Shown in pieces: positions 10,501 through 23,985 of a DNA stretch of 64,000 nt. The stretch is from positions 4,147,001 to 4,211,000 of the forward strand of contig NC_061797.1 of the NCBI RefSeq assembly GCF_021462225.1, written 5' to 3'. The DNA is from Girardinichthys multiradiatus. Its lineage: Eukaryota > Chordata > Actinopteri > Cyprinodontiformes > Goodeidae. Each line of letters begins with the position of its first letter. The first letter of the stretch is position 1. The notes under the pieces are model-generated. The model made no database searches. It had not been told where the DNA came from and saw only the letters and a list, made by a program, of their open reading frames with translations. The position numbers were made by a program, and so were the translations under genes.

Positions 10501-13500
10501 CTTCGTTCAAAGTGGATGTTTCTTCAAACTTTGTCGTCGCCCAGACAACTCCTCCCTACGAGGTTAGGGTTTGGGCAGAGAGAAATGATTTAGGATGAAA
10601 TGATCTAAACGTTTTTCCATTTTATGAAGTTTGGTTTGTTTGTGACTCTACTATCTTAGTGCTAGCAGGCTATCTGCAGTACACATGCTCAGTTTTGTGT
10701 TCTGTGTATTTTTAAAGTTAAGACAAACTTTACTTGAAGGGTGATTTTAAACACAGAAGATTGATCAAAAAGCGCCGTCCGCGCTTATGCATTTTAACCC
10801 TTTTATTAACCCTGGTATTTTAAAGGTATGTGTTTGATTCTGGTGCTAAGCTATCAGCTTCTTTTGTTAGCTTTAACTGCTAACAGCTAAGAACACGTGC
10901 TTGCATACGTAAGCCCATTTCTCCAGAAAGATTTGGCTCTTTTTCCAAAATATTTCCTTAAATATTTTACTATTTCCTTAACATTTCTTTAAATATTATT
11001 TTAATAACTAAAGGCAGCTAATTAGACACCGTTGAGAAATGGTCATCCAGAAGGTTAGTTTATTCAGCAGATCCTTCTTTAAAACATTATTTTATTAAAA
11101 TAATATTTTATCTGATCTTGCATTGTGAATGGTTGTCTAAAGGTATGCTAATTATTGCCTAAGTTGGTTCCAAGACTAACTTAACTTCACTTCCAGATTC
11201 TTCAAGATAATCCTTGGTTCTCAAACATAAATATTGCATGGTAATATTGCATCACCTTTTCGGTTATGATTTTCAACCATCTTTAATCAACTTGTTTATA
11301 TTGTACATAGCCCATTAGTCTTCATTAATCTTTAATCCTGCTTGGTAGTTTAGTTGGATTGTTTTAGCATAGTAAAGAGTTTGTTGATTGGAATATGTTT
11401 GACTTTGAGTTGACTTATTTTTGTAAATAAATTCTTGTATTTTAAGAAATTGTGGGAATTCATTCAATGTGTGTGCAGAGTTTTGCTGTTCAATAATGTC
11501 AGAGCTCGTCTCACCCTTTTCTATTTTGTCCTAATACCATCGCCTTACTGGGCTGGTATTCACAGGACTACCCTTAACAGACTGAAATATTATTTGATAA
11601 AATAATATTTCACGGTATTTGCATGGCGGCGCAGTTGATAGCACTGTTGCCTTGCAGCAAGAAGGTCCTGGGTTCAATTCCTGGCTGGGTGTCTTTCTGC
11701 ATGGAGTTTGCATGTTCTCCCCGTGCATGCGTGGGTTCTCACCAGGTACTCCGGCTTCCTCCCACAGTCCAGAGACATGCCTTTTAGGTTAATTGGTCAC
11801 TCTAAATTGCCCTTAGGTGTATGAATGAGTGTGTGCATGGTTGTTTGTGTGTTGCCCTGTGATGGACTGGCGACCTGTCCAGGGTGTACCCTGCTTCTCG
11901 CCCATAGACTGCTGGAGATAGGCACCAGCTTCCCCGCGACCCACTATGGAATAAGCGGTAGAAAATGACCGACTGACTGACTAGTCACAACATCAATCAT
12001 CAAGTCAAATGAACATCTATAAGAAGCGTCATGTAAACAAATGACGGTCAAACATTAACACTTATGCTACCTGTGGCTGTTAGCTAAACATGCCAGATTA
12101 GGGTTACGGTTCATAGACTTTAGATATGTCTACGAATTTAAATTTTTTTCTAAGGTTTCACAAGCCAATTGCATAAAATGGTAAGTAGCCTACTTACACC
12201 AAATTTTTAATATTTACTTCACATGTACAATCTTGCCTTTTACCTCGGTGAATAGTGTCTGTACTTCCACTTTGAAAATGTTGAGACTCCATGTACTGGC
12301 TGCTGAACGCAGTGGTTTGCTTAAGGATGAAAAACAAAACACCTGAACGAACATTCCAAAAATAATGACTTCCAGGTGACCCAAACACTCAGAACCACCG
12401 CTGAATAGTGTTACAAGACACATCAGATATTACGAGAATTTTATTGATTTATTTTTTTATATAAAGATTTTTATGGAAAATTATGGGTTTTTATTCAACA
12501 GTGTAAATAGTGAAAAAAATAGTAAATAATGTTAATAATGAGGAAGCTTGGAAGGGTAATTGTTACTGTGCCATTTACACAGTTACAACTCAGGGAGCTG
12601 GTGCATGCATTACAGTGTCAGAGTAAACCGGACTGTACCAACTCAGATACATTATGGGGGTAAATAAACCATATCATCCTCCATATTTTAGATGGGAATA
12701 GTATTTATATTTAATTAACATCAACCAAGGTTACTCATTTCATTTCTAGTATGACTGAAAGGTCGGGTATTTAACAGTCATCTTCGTGCCGGGCCATGCC
12801 AGCCATATGGGACAGCCTCATCCGTTAGATGCTCAGCCCCTTCTGGAAGTGAATATGCTTTTGTTAATAGAAAGCATTTTGATCAATATATGGGCAACCT
12901 ATTTGTGATGCACAAATGTGTCTCACCAATGCAATGGCACGTTGGCCTCCTCAGCTCATGATTCCTTTATACTATAATAATTATTCTTATAATAATAGTT
13001 GTGTTGGGAAAAAACCTCAAGCAGACTCTGTGTGCCGTGGCTTGCTTCCAGGTTATTATGTGACGCCCTGAATGTTTATAAAGATTTAAAGTACTTCACA
13101 TAGTGAGTGTATGGTGAAAGTCTTCCTAATAGAAATTTAGGAGGCATATTGACCTCATTTCAATGATGTAGTATACATTACAATTTTCAGCATGGAGCTA
13201 TAATTAAGCTCAGTGCAGCAGCCAGATGGTGCCGTTTGGATTTGATGCAGGCATAGTAGAACAAAACAGGTACGAGACGTTTTATTTCAGGTTTGAGTCG
13301 CTGATGTCATTCAAGTAACCGTTGGTTTGCCGTAATTCACCAAACATCCCTCATGGTGTGTAGACAGTCTCCCTTAGCGTTTTTCCACTGAAAGGAACCA
13401 GTTCGGTTCTTTGACTGTCACAGCAGCGCTGCCATGGTTATTTAGACACGCGGTGGGTGTCTTCTGGATATTTATACTACTTTGAATATGTATAAATGGG

Positions 13501-16500
13501 CGGAGACCGGGCGGTGAAAGCGCCATGTGCAGCCGTGCAAAATTCGCAGCAAATTGGGATGTATGAAGGCATACATCCGGTGCGGTGACATGCCTACGCA
13601 CAGTTTTCTACATCTAAATAGTTTTTTGCACCGCAAGTTTCAGGATTTCTCCCCACTGCAAACTTTTAGTATGAAAGCTGTGCACTCTTTAGTACATGAG
13701 GCCCCTGGTTATGTGAGCAAAAGACTTCAAATCACTGCTGAATCCTGCTACTACACTAGACTAATGATAGAATTTCTAATAATATATTTGTGGACAAAAA
13801 ATCATATATTCCCAACAGGTTTCAGTGTGGCTAAATTAAAAACATAAAAAAGAGCTTCCCTTTAACATTTCTCTTTGTCACTGACCATTTTTCTGCATCC
13901 TTTCGTCCCTCGGAGCTGTCTACTATGGGATATTTTCTATCAATGGTGCCAATGTGTTGCCACCCTAGAAATGTTTTGTAACAGCTTTAACAACTGATAA
14001 TTTAAAGTAATGTTCTATATTGTTCTGTAATGTGCTGTCGAAAGGTGCTCATATTACTTTAACAAGAAAAGGTGACTGAGGGTCATAATCAATTGGAAGA
14101 CCAGGGATTAGCACTCAAAATAAATGGGAAGGCATTATAACACAGCGTTTTCACAAAATAAATAATTACATTGAATCCTAAATTTTTCCACATTGAAAAC
14201 TATTAGGAATATATGATGCTTTTTTCCATTAACTTTTATTATAAAATAGGAAATCAATAAAAATCTCATGATATCTGGTGTGTTTCATTAATCTAGTGTT
14301 GTCACACACTTTAGCTATGATACCTTAAAACACTCCAGGTGTTTGGGTCACCTGGAAACTATTGATTTTTGGGTTTTTTGATTGTAATTTGTTGATGGTC
14401 CCTAAATGAACCACTGTGCTCAGCAGCGAGTACACAGAGTCTTGCTATACCCCCTCTCTGCAAGGTCTGATAAGCCATCCCTGCCTGCAGTGAACCACTG
14501 AGAGAAAACGTCTGCCAAATATCCAACTTAAAACTAACATCTAACTTAAAATTAACTTCACTGAAGGAGTAAAAGTGAACATTTAGAGGGAAGGAGAAGA
14601 ACTATCCTATCAAAACGGTTTGAGGGTGGAGTCGGACGTCTGACCCCACCCGATGTCTGACCCATCCCCATCCTCCGAGCTGCTGCAGGGACCTTCTATT
14701 CAAATCTGGGAAAAAGGACACATTTGTTGGATGGATTTGAAGGAGCCTTCTAAGTTGGATATCCTTCATTGCCTCACCATGACGTAATCGGCCAACAAAT
14801 GCAACCTTCAAAGCATGCAGCCCCTGAATTTGGACACAGCAATAGTGAATGTTGTCTGTGAATCGGTGAATCTGTATTTGATTAATCTGTAGTTTTCCTC
14901 AAGGATCTGGATGCGTGAGAAAAAAAAAGTGAATTTTGGAACTGAAATTGAAAGTAGTAAAACTGAATTTTCAATACAACGAAATACTTTTATAAAGCTA
15001 ATGAATTCAGTTTCAAACCATTAAATTCAGTTTAGTGAAATTCATTTTCAAACCAGTTCATTTAATTTCAAATTATGCAAATACAGATTCAGTCTGAGCA
15101 ATTCAAATACAGTTTCTGCCCATAAGTTTTCTATGGCATGGTGTCTTCCATCAACATTTCTACAATAGGCTGTTGAATGTGTAGGTTACATAATCTAGTC
15201 AGAATATCGGAGCAGTCAGACAATCAATTTAAAGCTAAGTCAGTTAGTCATATTCATGAGAACATGACGGTAAAAGTAAACATCTGCAGCCTGGCTTCAA
15301 ATTGAAAAGTCAGTGTTTTTCTATAGTGAAGCAGTACCTTCGTTTCTTACTGCCTGTGGAATATTATTAATGTTGAGGTTTTCAATGTCCAGCTGCCACA
15401 GGTTGGAAAGTTGTCCAAGTTCTGCCGGTAGCTCCCGGATTCCAAGATTACTATCAGTAGGAAAAACAAGGAACATCCATCAGCAACTCGCAGCAAAGGG
15501 ATTTTAACAGCTAACAAGTGTCTGAATGTCCGATCTTTAAGATTTTGGATGCTTTTCACCTGTTTAGAAGAACAATTTAAAAATGATACATTTTAGTTAA
15601 GTATTAACAGCTTTGTTCTATGAGAACAAGAAAATGTAATTTAGTAAGCAAAATACTTCTTGAAAAAAAGGCTGATGTTCAGTAAGCTGATGACATGCTA
15701 AGACACTAGACATTGTTTTGTTATATTACTACAATAAATTATTCAGTTCATTTTAAATCCTAAACACAACTTTTTGACTTTACAGCCACGAGGGTGACAG
15801 GGAGACACACAGAGGGACTCACTTAGAGAGATACAGCTCAGTGAGGTTGTGCAGACGACACAGTGACTGGGGAACACACTCCAGTTGGTTATCGTTCAAC
15901 ATAAGCACTTCCAGGGAATCCCGCAGAACAATAGGAAACTCAATGGGGCACACTATAAAACAGTAACACACTGGACTCAAACACACTGAGAAAATTTTAA
16001 TGTTTACAGCACATGGCTTGTGGCAGCATTCAAAAGCCCAAGAGCAACTTATCTTTGTTAACACTTAACCTTGCAAAGAAATGATTAAAAAGACAATAAA
16101 AGTTAATTACTTCATAAAACAAGGTGTACCCTGAATTTTAGAGACATGTCTTATTTCAGGCTATGTTTTCCCAAATAAACACGAAAAAATAAATATTTAC
16201 ACATTAATTTGTTGGTAAATTAGAAAGGGACATTTACAATGCAGATGCAAGTTACATTGAAGGACAAGAGACACATATAAAGCTTACAAACATCATGGGG
16301 GATAGTCTGATGCCTTCCGCTTGCACACCAGACTTGTATATCTATTTAATTCTCAAAACCTGTGCAAAGTACGTTTCTTGTTCCTTTATTTAAATAAATG
16401 TCACAACAATAGATGTACATGACATTTAAAGAGCAGAGTGAATTATCATTATATTGAATACATAAATCTCAGCCAAACTCAAACCCACCCACCCACCCAG

Positions 16501-19500
16501 GCATCATTTAGAAGGATTTGCAGTTTGCTGATTATATACAGTAATTTTACAGTTATATGTTTCCAAAATAGCAATAATATTAGGGGGCTCTAAAAAATGG
16601 TGTATAGCACTTTTAAGTTAAATCTTACTTTTTCCAGTGTCAAAAAATACATTGTCTCTCTAATCCATCTAGTAAAGGTACGTGTTTCTCCTTTCAATGA
16701 GGGTAGTGAAAGAGATAGCATCTTGTGCATTAACCGATAAAGGACAAGTGGATAGAGTGATTCTGAATATAGCACTAATGGGATTATTGCAGACTTTTTT
16801 CCTCAAATATTTTTGTATACGCATTAAATATGTCTGACCAGAAAGTGGTGATTGCCAAAACATATGTATTTGATCTGCTGGTTGACCCTTTCAACGAGGG
16901 CAAGAGGGGTCTGCGTCAGAATACATGTCAGCCAGCTTAGCATTGGTGAGGGGTGCTCTTAAGACTACTTTCAACTGTATCAGACCATGAGATTAAGGAT
17001 CTAGGTATTCGCCTAAGAATGGCTTTCCATGTTTCATCATCAATCACAAAGCCCAGGTCCGCTTCCCACCACCCCCTAATTTCTTCAATTGAGGTGGGAC
17101 AAAAGTATTTATTAACTCGTAAAGAGTGGATATTAATTTCTGCTTTGCGACAGAATATCGTCTGAGGCATTTTAATTCCGTATGATTTAAAAGGAAGAGA
17201 AGTTTTTTTGGGTAAAGTTCTTCATTTGCAGATATCTGAAGATATCTAACCTTAGGAGATGAATTATGTCACTTAGTTTAGACAATTAGAGAAATGGTCC
17301 CTCTGAAAACAGGTTAACCAGAAATTTGATGCCTTTTATGTGTCACGATTGATAACATGCATCCAAGGAGGCTGGTGGAAAATTATGATATCCCCAAATG
17401 GGGCATATCTAGCAGTATCTTTTAGGCGGAAATATCTCCTAAACTGTATCCAATCTTCATAGTTTGACTGACTATTAAGTTTATCTGTATAGTCGAAGAG
17501 GCTAAAGCAGCATATACCAGTGAACCTAGATGCAAATGATTAGTGGAATATTGTAATGACACCCATGACTCACATTAATCTTTGTCAAAATGAACCTAGT
17601 GAAGAACGTGTGGTATATTGCAAGCCCAGTAGCAATAAATACAGTTTGAAAATGATAACACTGCTTTATTTTATTGTCTCTGGAGAGCTGTTCTTTTTAT
17701 TCCGTGGGCTCTCCCTTTCCAGAAAAAGGTGCCTGTTGGCTTGTCTAGTAAATTAAAGAATGTTTTTTCTTAAAAATGGGAATGTTTTGCAAAAGAACAA
17801 TTTGATACAATGATTTAATTAAATTGACCCTTCCTGTAACAGAAAAGGGAAGGTATTTCCAACGATCAAAATCTAATTTACATTTTAATAGAAGGAGGGT
17901 AAAAATTGTGTTGACAAATTATGAGTCACTTCCACTCCAAGATATTTGAAAGAGGCTCGAAGCTAATCAAATGGAAAACTGTCAAAAGAGCATGCAATAT
18001 CTTCTTGTTTCACTGGGAACAGCAAACTCTTGTTCAAGTTGATTTTATACCCTGAGAGCTTCCCAAATTGATTCAGCAAGTTGATAATAAAAGGAAGAGA
18101 AGAATTTGGAAGAGAAGAAAGCAGCAAATCATCTGCATATAAAGACAGCTTATGATGTAAGCCTCTATGCTATGCAAGCTATTGGCCTGCGTAAGAGCAA
18201 TGGGTCTTAGGCACTGCTCTTAGGCAGGCTCTTCTGAGACCTGAGTTGCTTTCTTTGAAGGCTTACCCATGTTAGTAAGTAAGTTGTTCAGTTGAAAGCA
18301 AAATCAATTTACTATGAAGACAGAGCTCTCCCAGTTTGTTGCTTATTCCGCCATTGCTTAAAGCGGACCAAAGGAAGATTTACTGACAAAATTCCAGTTA
18401 TGCAATTCCATCACTATACAGGCATTTATGGATAAATCCAGCCATATTTACGTAAATTAAATTTACATGATCAAATATTTTACTTTATGAATCAATGGCA
18501 AGAAACACACCAAATTAAAAGCTTAAGTGAATATACTGTGAAAAAACTGATGTTGCTATAAAATATTTTAATATCTCTGAAAGACAATTTGTGTTTTTTC
18601 CCCCATCAACTGGCCTCCAGAGTCATTCATTCTCTGCTAAGTTAAACAGACTAACTGTATTACCTGGGTCTGGATCCCTTCTGTTCCATGTTGTCAGGAA
18701 AGCTAGCCTCCTGGATTTGGGCCCCTCTTCAGTTCTAAAAGACAGAATTTGCAATGGAGTAAGAAGTACACTTCTACTTCAGTAACATTAGAGACAGACA
18801 ATGTCCCTTTTACTCAGGCTACAGTTCCTGTGTGTCTTTTAGCTTAAAGCATTAACTCAGCTTTCTCGGAAGATGTCAATTTTTCTTATACAGAAGAAGA
18901 ACAACAACTATTTAATCTTAAGCGAAAGAGTTTGGAGCTGAATTGGGGCCCTAAAGTTTGTTCAAAAGAAAAACATTTGAACCTTAAAAATAAAAGTTTG
19001 TTCAAAAGAAAAACATTTGAACCTTAAAAATAAAAGTTTGTTCAAAAGAAAAACATTTGAACCTTAAAAATAAAAGTTTGTTCAAAAGAAAAACATTTGA
19101 ACCTTAAAAATACAAGTTTGTTCAAAAGAAAAACATTTGAACCTTAAAAATAAAAGTTTGTTCAAAAGAAAAACATTTGAACCTTAAAAATAAAAGTTTG
19201 TTCAAAAGAAAAACATTTGAACCTTAAAAATAAAAGTTTGTTCAAAAAAATTTTGAAAACTGGAAAAAAGTTTTGCAACTGAAAAAAAAACATGAAACTG
19301 GAGAAAAAAAAGTTCAAAACAACTTTTCAGACTCAAGTTTTTTTCACACTTGCAGATTTTATTTTTTTTCGGCTTCAAACTTCTGGCTCGGTTTTGGCGC
19401 AGGGGGTGGGGCCTCAGATCACAGGGGTGTGGAATCATGACTGACAGCTCAACACAGCCTCTGAACAACATATTCCCCGCTGTTGCATTCAGGGACTGTG

Positions 19501-21014
19501 GGAACTAGAAATATCTGTAACACATCATCAATATTCTATATGTATGTGATTGGTTTAGAAAGATAACATGCTTCACCGATAGAAGCAGCTTATATGAATA
19601 GATGACAAGAATCTCAAAGGAGAAAATATGGTATTGACAGATTTTAAGTCTGTGTTGGAGATTTCCCATGCTCTCAAAGTAAAGCAGAAGAACCGCCAGA
19701 CTGACCGGCGGGGGTATTTGACCGGAGCACTAGTTGCCATGGCCTCATCTGCGGGCGTACAATGAACCTGAAACACCTGGTTTTAGACCACAATAATTTA
19801 TTAGTATGGTGTAGGGCCTCCTTTTGCGGCCAATACAGCGTCAATTCATCTTGGGAATGACATATACAAGTCCTGCACAGTGGTCAGAGGGATTTTAAGC
19901 CATTCTTCTTGAAGGATAGTGGCCAGGTCACTACGTGATACTGGTGGAGGAAAACGTTTCCTGACTCACTCCTCCAAAACACCCCAAAGTGGCTCAATAA
20001 TATTTAGATCTGGTGACTGTGCAGGCCATGGGAGATGTTCAACTTCACTTTCATGTTCATCAAACCAATCTTTCACCAGTCTTGCTGTGTGTATTGGTGC
20101 ATTGTCATCCTGATACACGGCACCATCTTCAGGATACAATGTTTGAACCATTGGATGCACATGGTCCTCAAGAATGGTTCGGTAGTCCTTGGCAGTGACG
20201 CGCCCATCTAGCACAAGTATTGGGCCAAGGGAATGCCATGATATGGCAGCCCAAACCATCACTGATCTACCCCATGCTTCACTCTGGGCATGCAACAGTC
20301 TGGGTGGTACGCTTCTTTGGGGCTTCTCCACACCGTAACTCTCCTGGATGTGGGGAAAACAGTAAAGGTGGACTCATCAGAGAACAATACATGTTTCACA
20401 TGGTCCACAGCCCAAGATTTGCGCTCCTCGCACCATTGAAACCGACGTTTGGCACTGGCTTGAGTGACCAAAGGTTTGGCTATAGCAGCCCAGCCGTGTA
20501 TATTGACCCTGTGGAGCTCCCAACGGACAGTTCTGGTGGAAACAGGAGAGTTGAGGTGAACATTTAATTCTGCCGTGATTTGGACAGCCGTGGTTTTATG
20601 TTTTTTGGATACAATTCGGGTTAGCACCCAAACATCCCTTTCAGACAGCTTCCTCTTGCGTCCACAGTTAATCCTGTTGGATATGGTTCGTCCTTCTTGG
20701 TGGTATGCTGACATTACCCTGGATTCCGTGGCTCTTGATACATCACAAAGACTTGCTTTCTTGGTCACAGATGCACCAGCAAGACATGCACCAACAATTT
20801 GTCCTCTTTTGAACTCTGGTATGTCACCCATAATGTTGTGTGCATTTCAATATTTTGAGCAAAACTGTGCTCTTACCCTGCTAATTGAACCTTCACACTC
20901 TGCTCTTACTGGTGCAATGTGCAATCAATGAAGACTGGCTACCAGGCTGGTCCAATTTAGCCATGAAACCTCCCACACTAAAATGACAGGTGTTTCAGTT
21001 TCATTGTCCAACCC

Positions 21015-21111
<97 letters not shown>

Positions 21112-23944
21112 AAGAGAAAGAGAGAGAGAAATGGATTTTCTGAATTTGGATTTTCTGAATAAAAACATTGGACGTTTAAATTTAACTTCATGTTTTAGAT
21201 GGTCCAACGCCCACCAGACTAACTACCCGTGTATTTACATAAGCTGCTTCTATCGGTGAAGCATGTTATCTTTCAAAACCAATCACATAAATATAGAATA
21301 TCGATGATGTGTTACAGATAATTCCAGTTCCCACGGTACCTGAATGCAACAGCTGGGAATATGTTGTTCAGCCTGTGCAAAAAAAACTTGAATCTGAAAA
21401 GTAGTTTTAAACAGTTTTTCCAGTTTAACATCTTTTTCTTCAATTGCAAAACTTTTTTCTAGTTTTCAAAATTTTTGGGGTGAGGTTCAAAATAATTTTT
21501 CAGGTTAAATTATTTTTCTTTTGAACAAACCTTTATTTTTCAGGTTAAAATTTTTTTTTTTTTGAACAAACTTATTTTTCAGGTTCAAATTTTTTTCTTT
21601 TGAACAAACTTTTATTTTTCAGGTTCCATTTTCTTTTTCTTTTGAACAAACTTTTATTTTTCACGTTCAAATTCTTTCTTTTGAACAAACTTTATGGCCC
21701 CAATTTAGCTCCATAAAAGGGTAAATGTTAGTTTGTCAATAATGTTATCAGTTATGTCATGGCTACAGCTAAAGCAGAAAACACAAATATTTTCATATTT
21801 AACAAACAGCTCCAACAAAATTCCAAAAATAAGATTAGGCAGAAGAATATTTATTAAAAGTGAAGAACACTTTTCACCCAGAGGAGAATTTAAATATTCA
21901 GTATCCTTTATTTTATAAAAACAGGACTACTGCAATTAACTGGTATTCTGAATATTATATATCTTCTGTTTTAGTGATTAATCTTTATTAATCCTGAGCT
22001 TTATCTCAGCCTAATTAATGCTAAATGAGTTTATTGATGGCACAATTACAAAAAAAGGCCAAACAAATGGCTTCTTTGAAGAGGTTGACATGAGAAAGCC
22101 TAAACTCTCTGTGAAGATAAAATCAACAACTAGTCTAGGTTTGCAAAATTGCACCTAAACAAAACCACACAAAACCTTTAGAACAATCGCTTTGCTGTCA
22201 TTGAGTTAACCAAGAACTTCATGAAATAGAAAAGGTCAACGTGCAAAGAAGAAGTGGTCATTCTTGTTCCGTTTAAAAGTGGAACTTTGTTGTTTTTGTA
22301 GGTTTTTAGGTGTGACAATGAGACTGAAAGTTGTTGCTGAAAATCAAGCATAAGCCTTACAAGTCTTTCAATGGTAATAAAAGACAGAGAGGCACAGAGG
22401 CAACATATGCCGACAAGTCCAGGTTATTAGGTAAAGAAAACCACAAAGTAAGATGTCCACAAAGAAAAGATTGCCAAAGGAGCTAGCAGCCATCCAGTCC
22501 TAAAATCAAATCTACAAACTGATCATGACATAGCTCTTTTTGTCAATTTCCTAAAAAATGACTTAGAACACTTTAAATAGTATTGCATAAGCAGTGGAGA
22601 TATGTATGTATGTATGTACAGTACAGACCAAAGGTTTGGACACACCATCTCATTCAAAGAGTTGTCTTTATTTTCATGACTATGAATATTGTAGCTTCAC
22701 ACTGAAGGCATCAAAACTATGAATTAACACATATGGAATTATATACTGAACAAAAAAGTGTGAAACAACTGAAAATATGTCTTATATTTTAGGTTCTTCA
22801 AAGTAGCCACCTTTTGCTTTAATTACTGCTCCGCACACTCTTGGCATTCTGTTGATGAGCTTCAAGAGGTAATCACCTGAAATGGTTTTCACTTCACAGG
22901 TGGGCCCTGTCAGGTTTAATAAGTGGGATTTCAAGCCTTATAAATGGGGTTGGGACCATCAGTTGTGTTGTGCAGGAGGTGGATACAGTACACAGCTGAT
23001 AGTCCTACTGAATAGACTGTTAGAATTTGTAGTATGGCAAGAAAAAAGCAACTAAGTAAAGAAAAACGAGTGGTCATCATGAGTCCAACTTTGAGATCTT
23101 TGGTCCCAACCATTGTGTCTTTGTGCGGCACAGAAGAGGTGAACGGATGGACTCTGCATGCCTGGTTCCCACCATGAAGCATGGAGGAGGAGGTGTGATG
23201 GTGTGAGGCTGCTTTGCTAGTGACACTGTTGGGGATTTATTCAAAATTGAAGACATACTGAACCAGCATGGCTACCACAGCATTTGCAGCAGCATGCTAG
23301 TCCATCCGGTTTGCGTTTAGTTGGACCATCATTTATTTTTCAACAGGACAATGTACCCAAACACACCTCCAGGCTGTGTAAGGGCTATTTGACCAAGAAG
23401 GAGAGTGATGGGGTGCTGCGCCAGATGACCTGGCCTCCAAAGACACCGGACCTGAACCCAATCGAGATGGTTTGGGGTGAGCTGGACCGCAGAGTGAAGG
23501 CAAAAGGGCCAACAAGTGCTAAGCATCTCTGGGAACTCCTTCAAGACTGTTAGAAAACCATTTCAGGTGACTACCTCTTGAAGCTCATCAACAGAATGCC
23601 AAGAGTGTGCGGAGCAGTAATCAAAGTAAAAGGTGGCAACTTTGAAGAACCTAGAATATAAGACATATTTTCAGTTGTTTCACACTTTTTTGTTCAGTAT
23701 ATAATTACACATGTTAATTCATAGTTTTGATGCCTTCAGTGTGAAGCTACAATATTCATAGTCATGAAAATAAAGAAAACTCTTTGAATGAGAAGGTGTG
23801 TCCAAACTTTTGGTCTGTACTGTATATATATATATACACATATATATATATCTATCTATATATATAGATATAGATATATATATATATCTATCTATATATA
23901 GATATATATATTTATATCTATATATAGATATGTATATCTATCTA

Positions 23945-23985
<41 letters not shown>

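Larger units (their letters stand above)
9578..15126. mobile_element. Large inverted-repeat structure (possible DNA transposon), about 5.5 kb
   Basis: Left arm about 9578-9867 and right arm about 14858-15126 are diverged reverse complements. They share TTGCTCAGACTGAA, the repeated AATTCAGTTT/AAACTGAATT motif, TCCTTGAGG and AATCAAACACAGATTCA-like stretches in opposite orientation. The arms are built from short degenerate AACTGAAATT-type subrepeats. The interior holds a CpG-rich ORF segment, a SINE and other fish repeats. No transposase was recognised, so identity as a single mobile element is inference. It fills most of the lrrk1 intron between coding exons 12 and 13. Confidence 0.6.
18934..21712. 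mobile_element. Foldback-type element with a tandem array in its arms, Tc1 nested inside
   Basis: Left arm about 18934-19597 and right arm about 21232-21712 are inverted copies. Outer ends are GGAGCTGAATTGGGGCC and its reverse, GGCCCCAATTTAGCTCC. Inner parts share GATAACATGCTTCACCGATAGAAGCAGCTTAT, seen in reverse at about 21238-21270. The arms differ in the number of internal 40-bp units. Without the Tc1 copy and the adjacent microsatellite, the interior is only about 270 bp with no transposase, so it looks non-autonomous. No clear target duplication was found. Lies in the lrrk1 intron between coding exons 9 and 10. Confidence 0.75.

Noticed and set aside
11671..11681. tRNA gene at the B-box match
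   Set aside because: No acceptor stem or anticodon arm can be formed; it is the tRNA-derived head of a SINE.
18952..19250. CRISPR-like array of identical 40-bp units
   Set aside because: Units are directly adjacent without unique spacers, AT-rich, and lie in vertebrate DNA inside a transposable element. It is a minisatellite.
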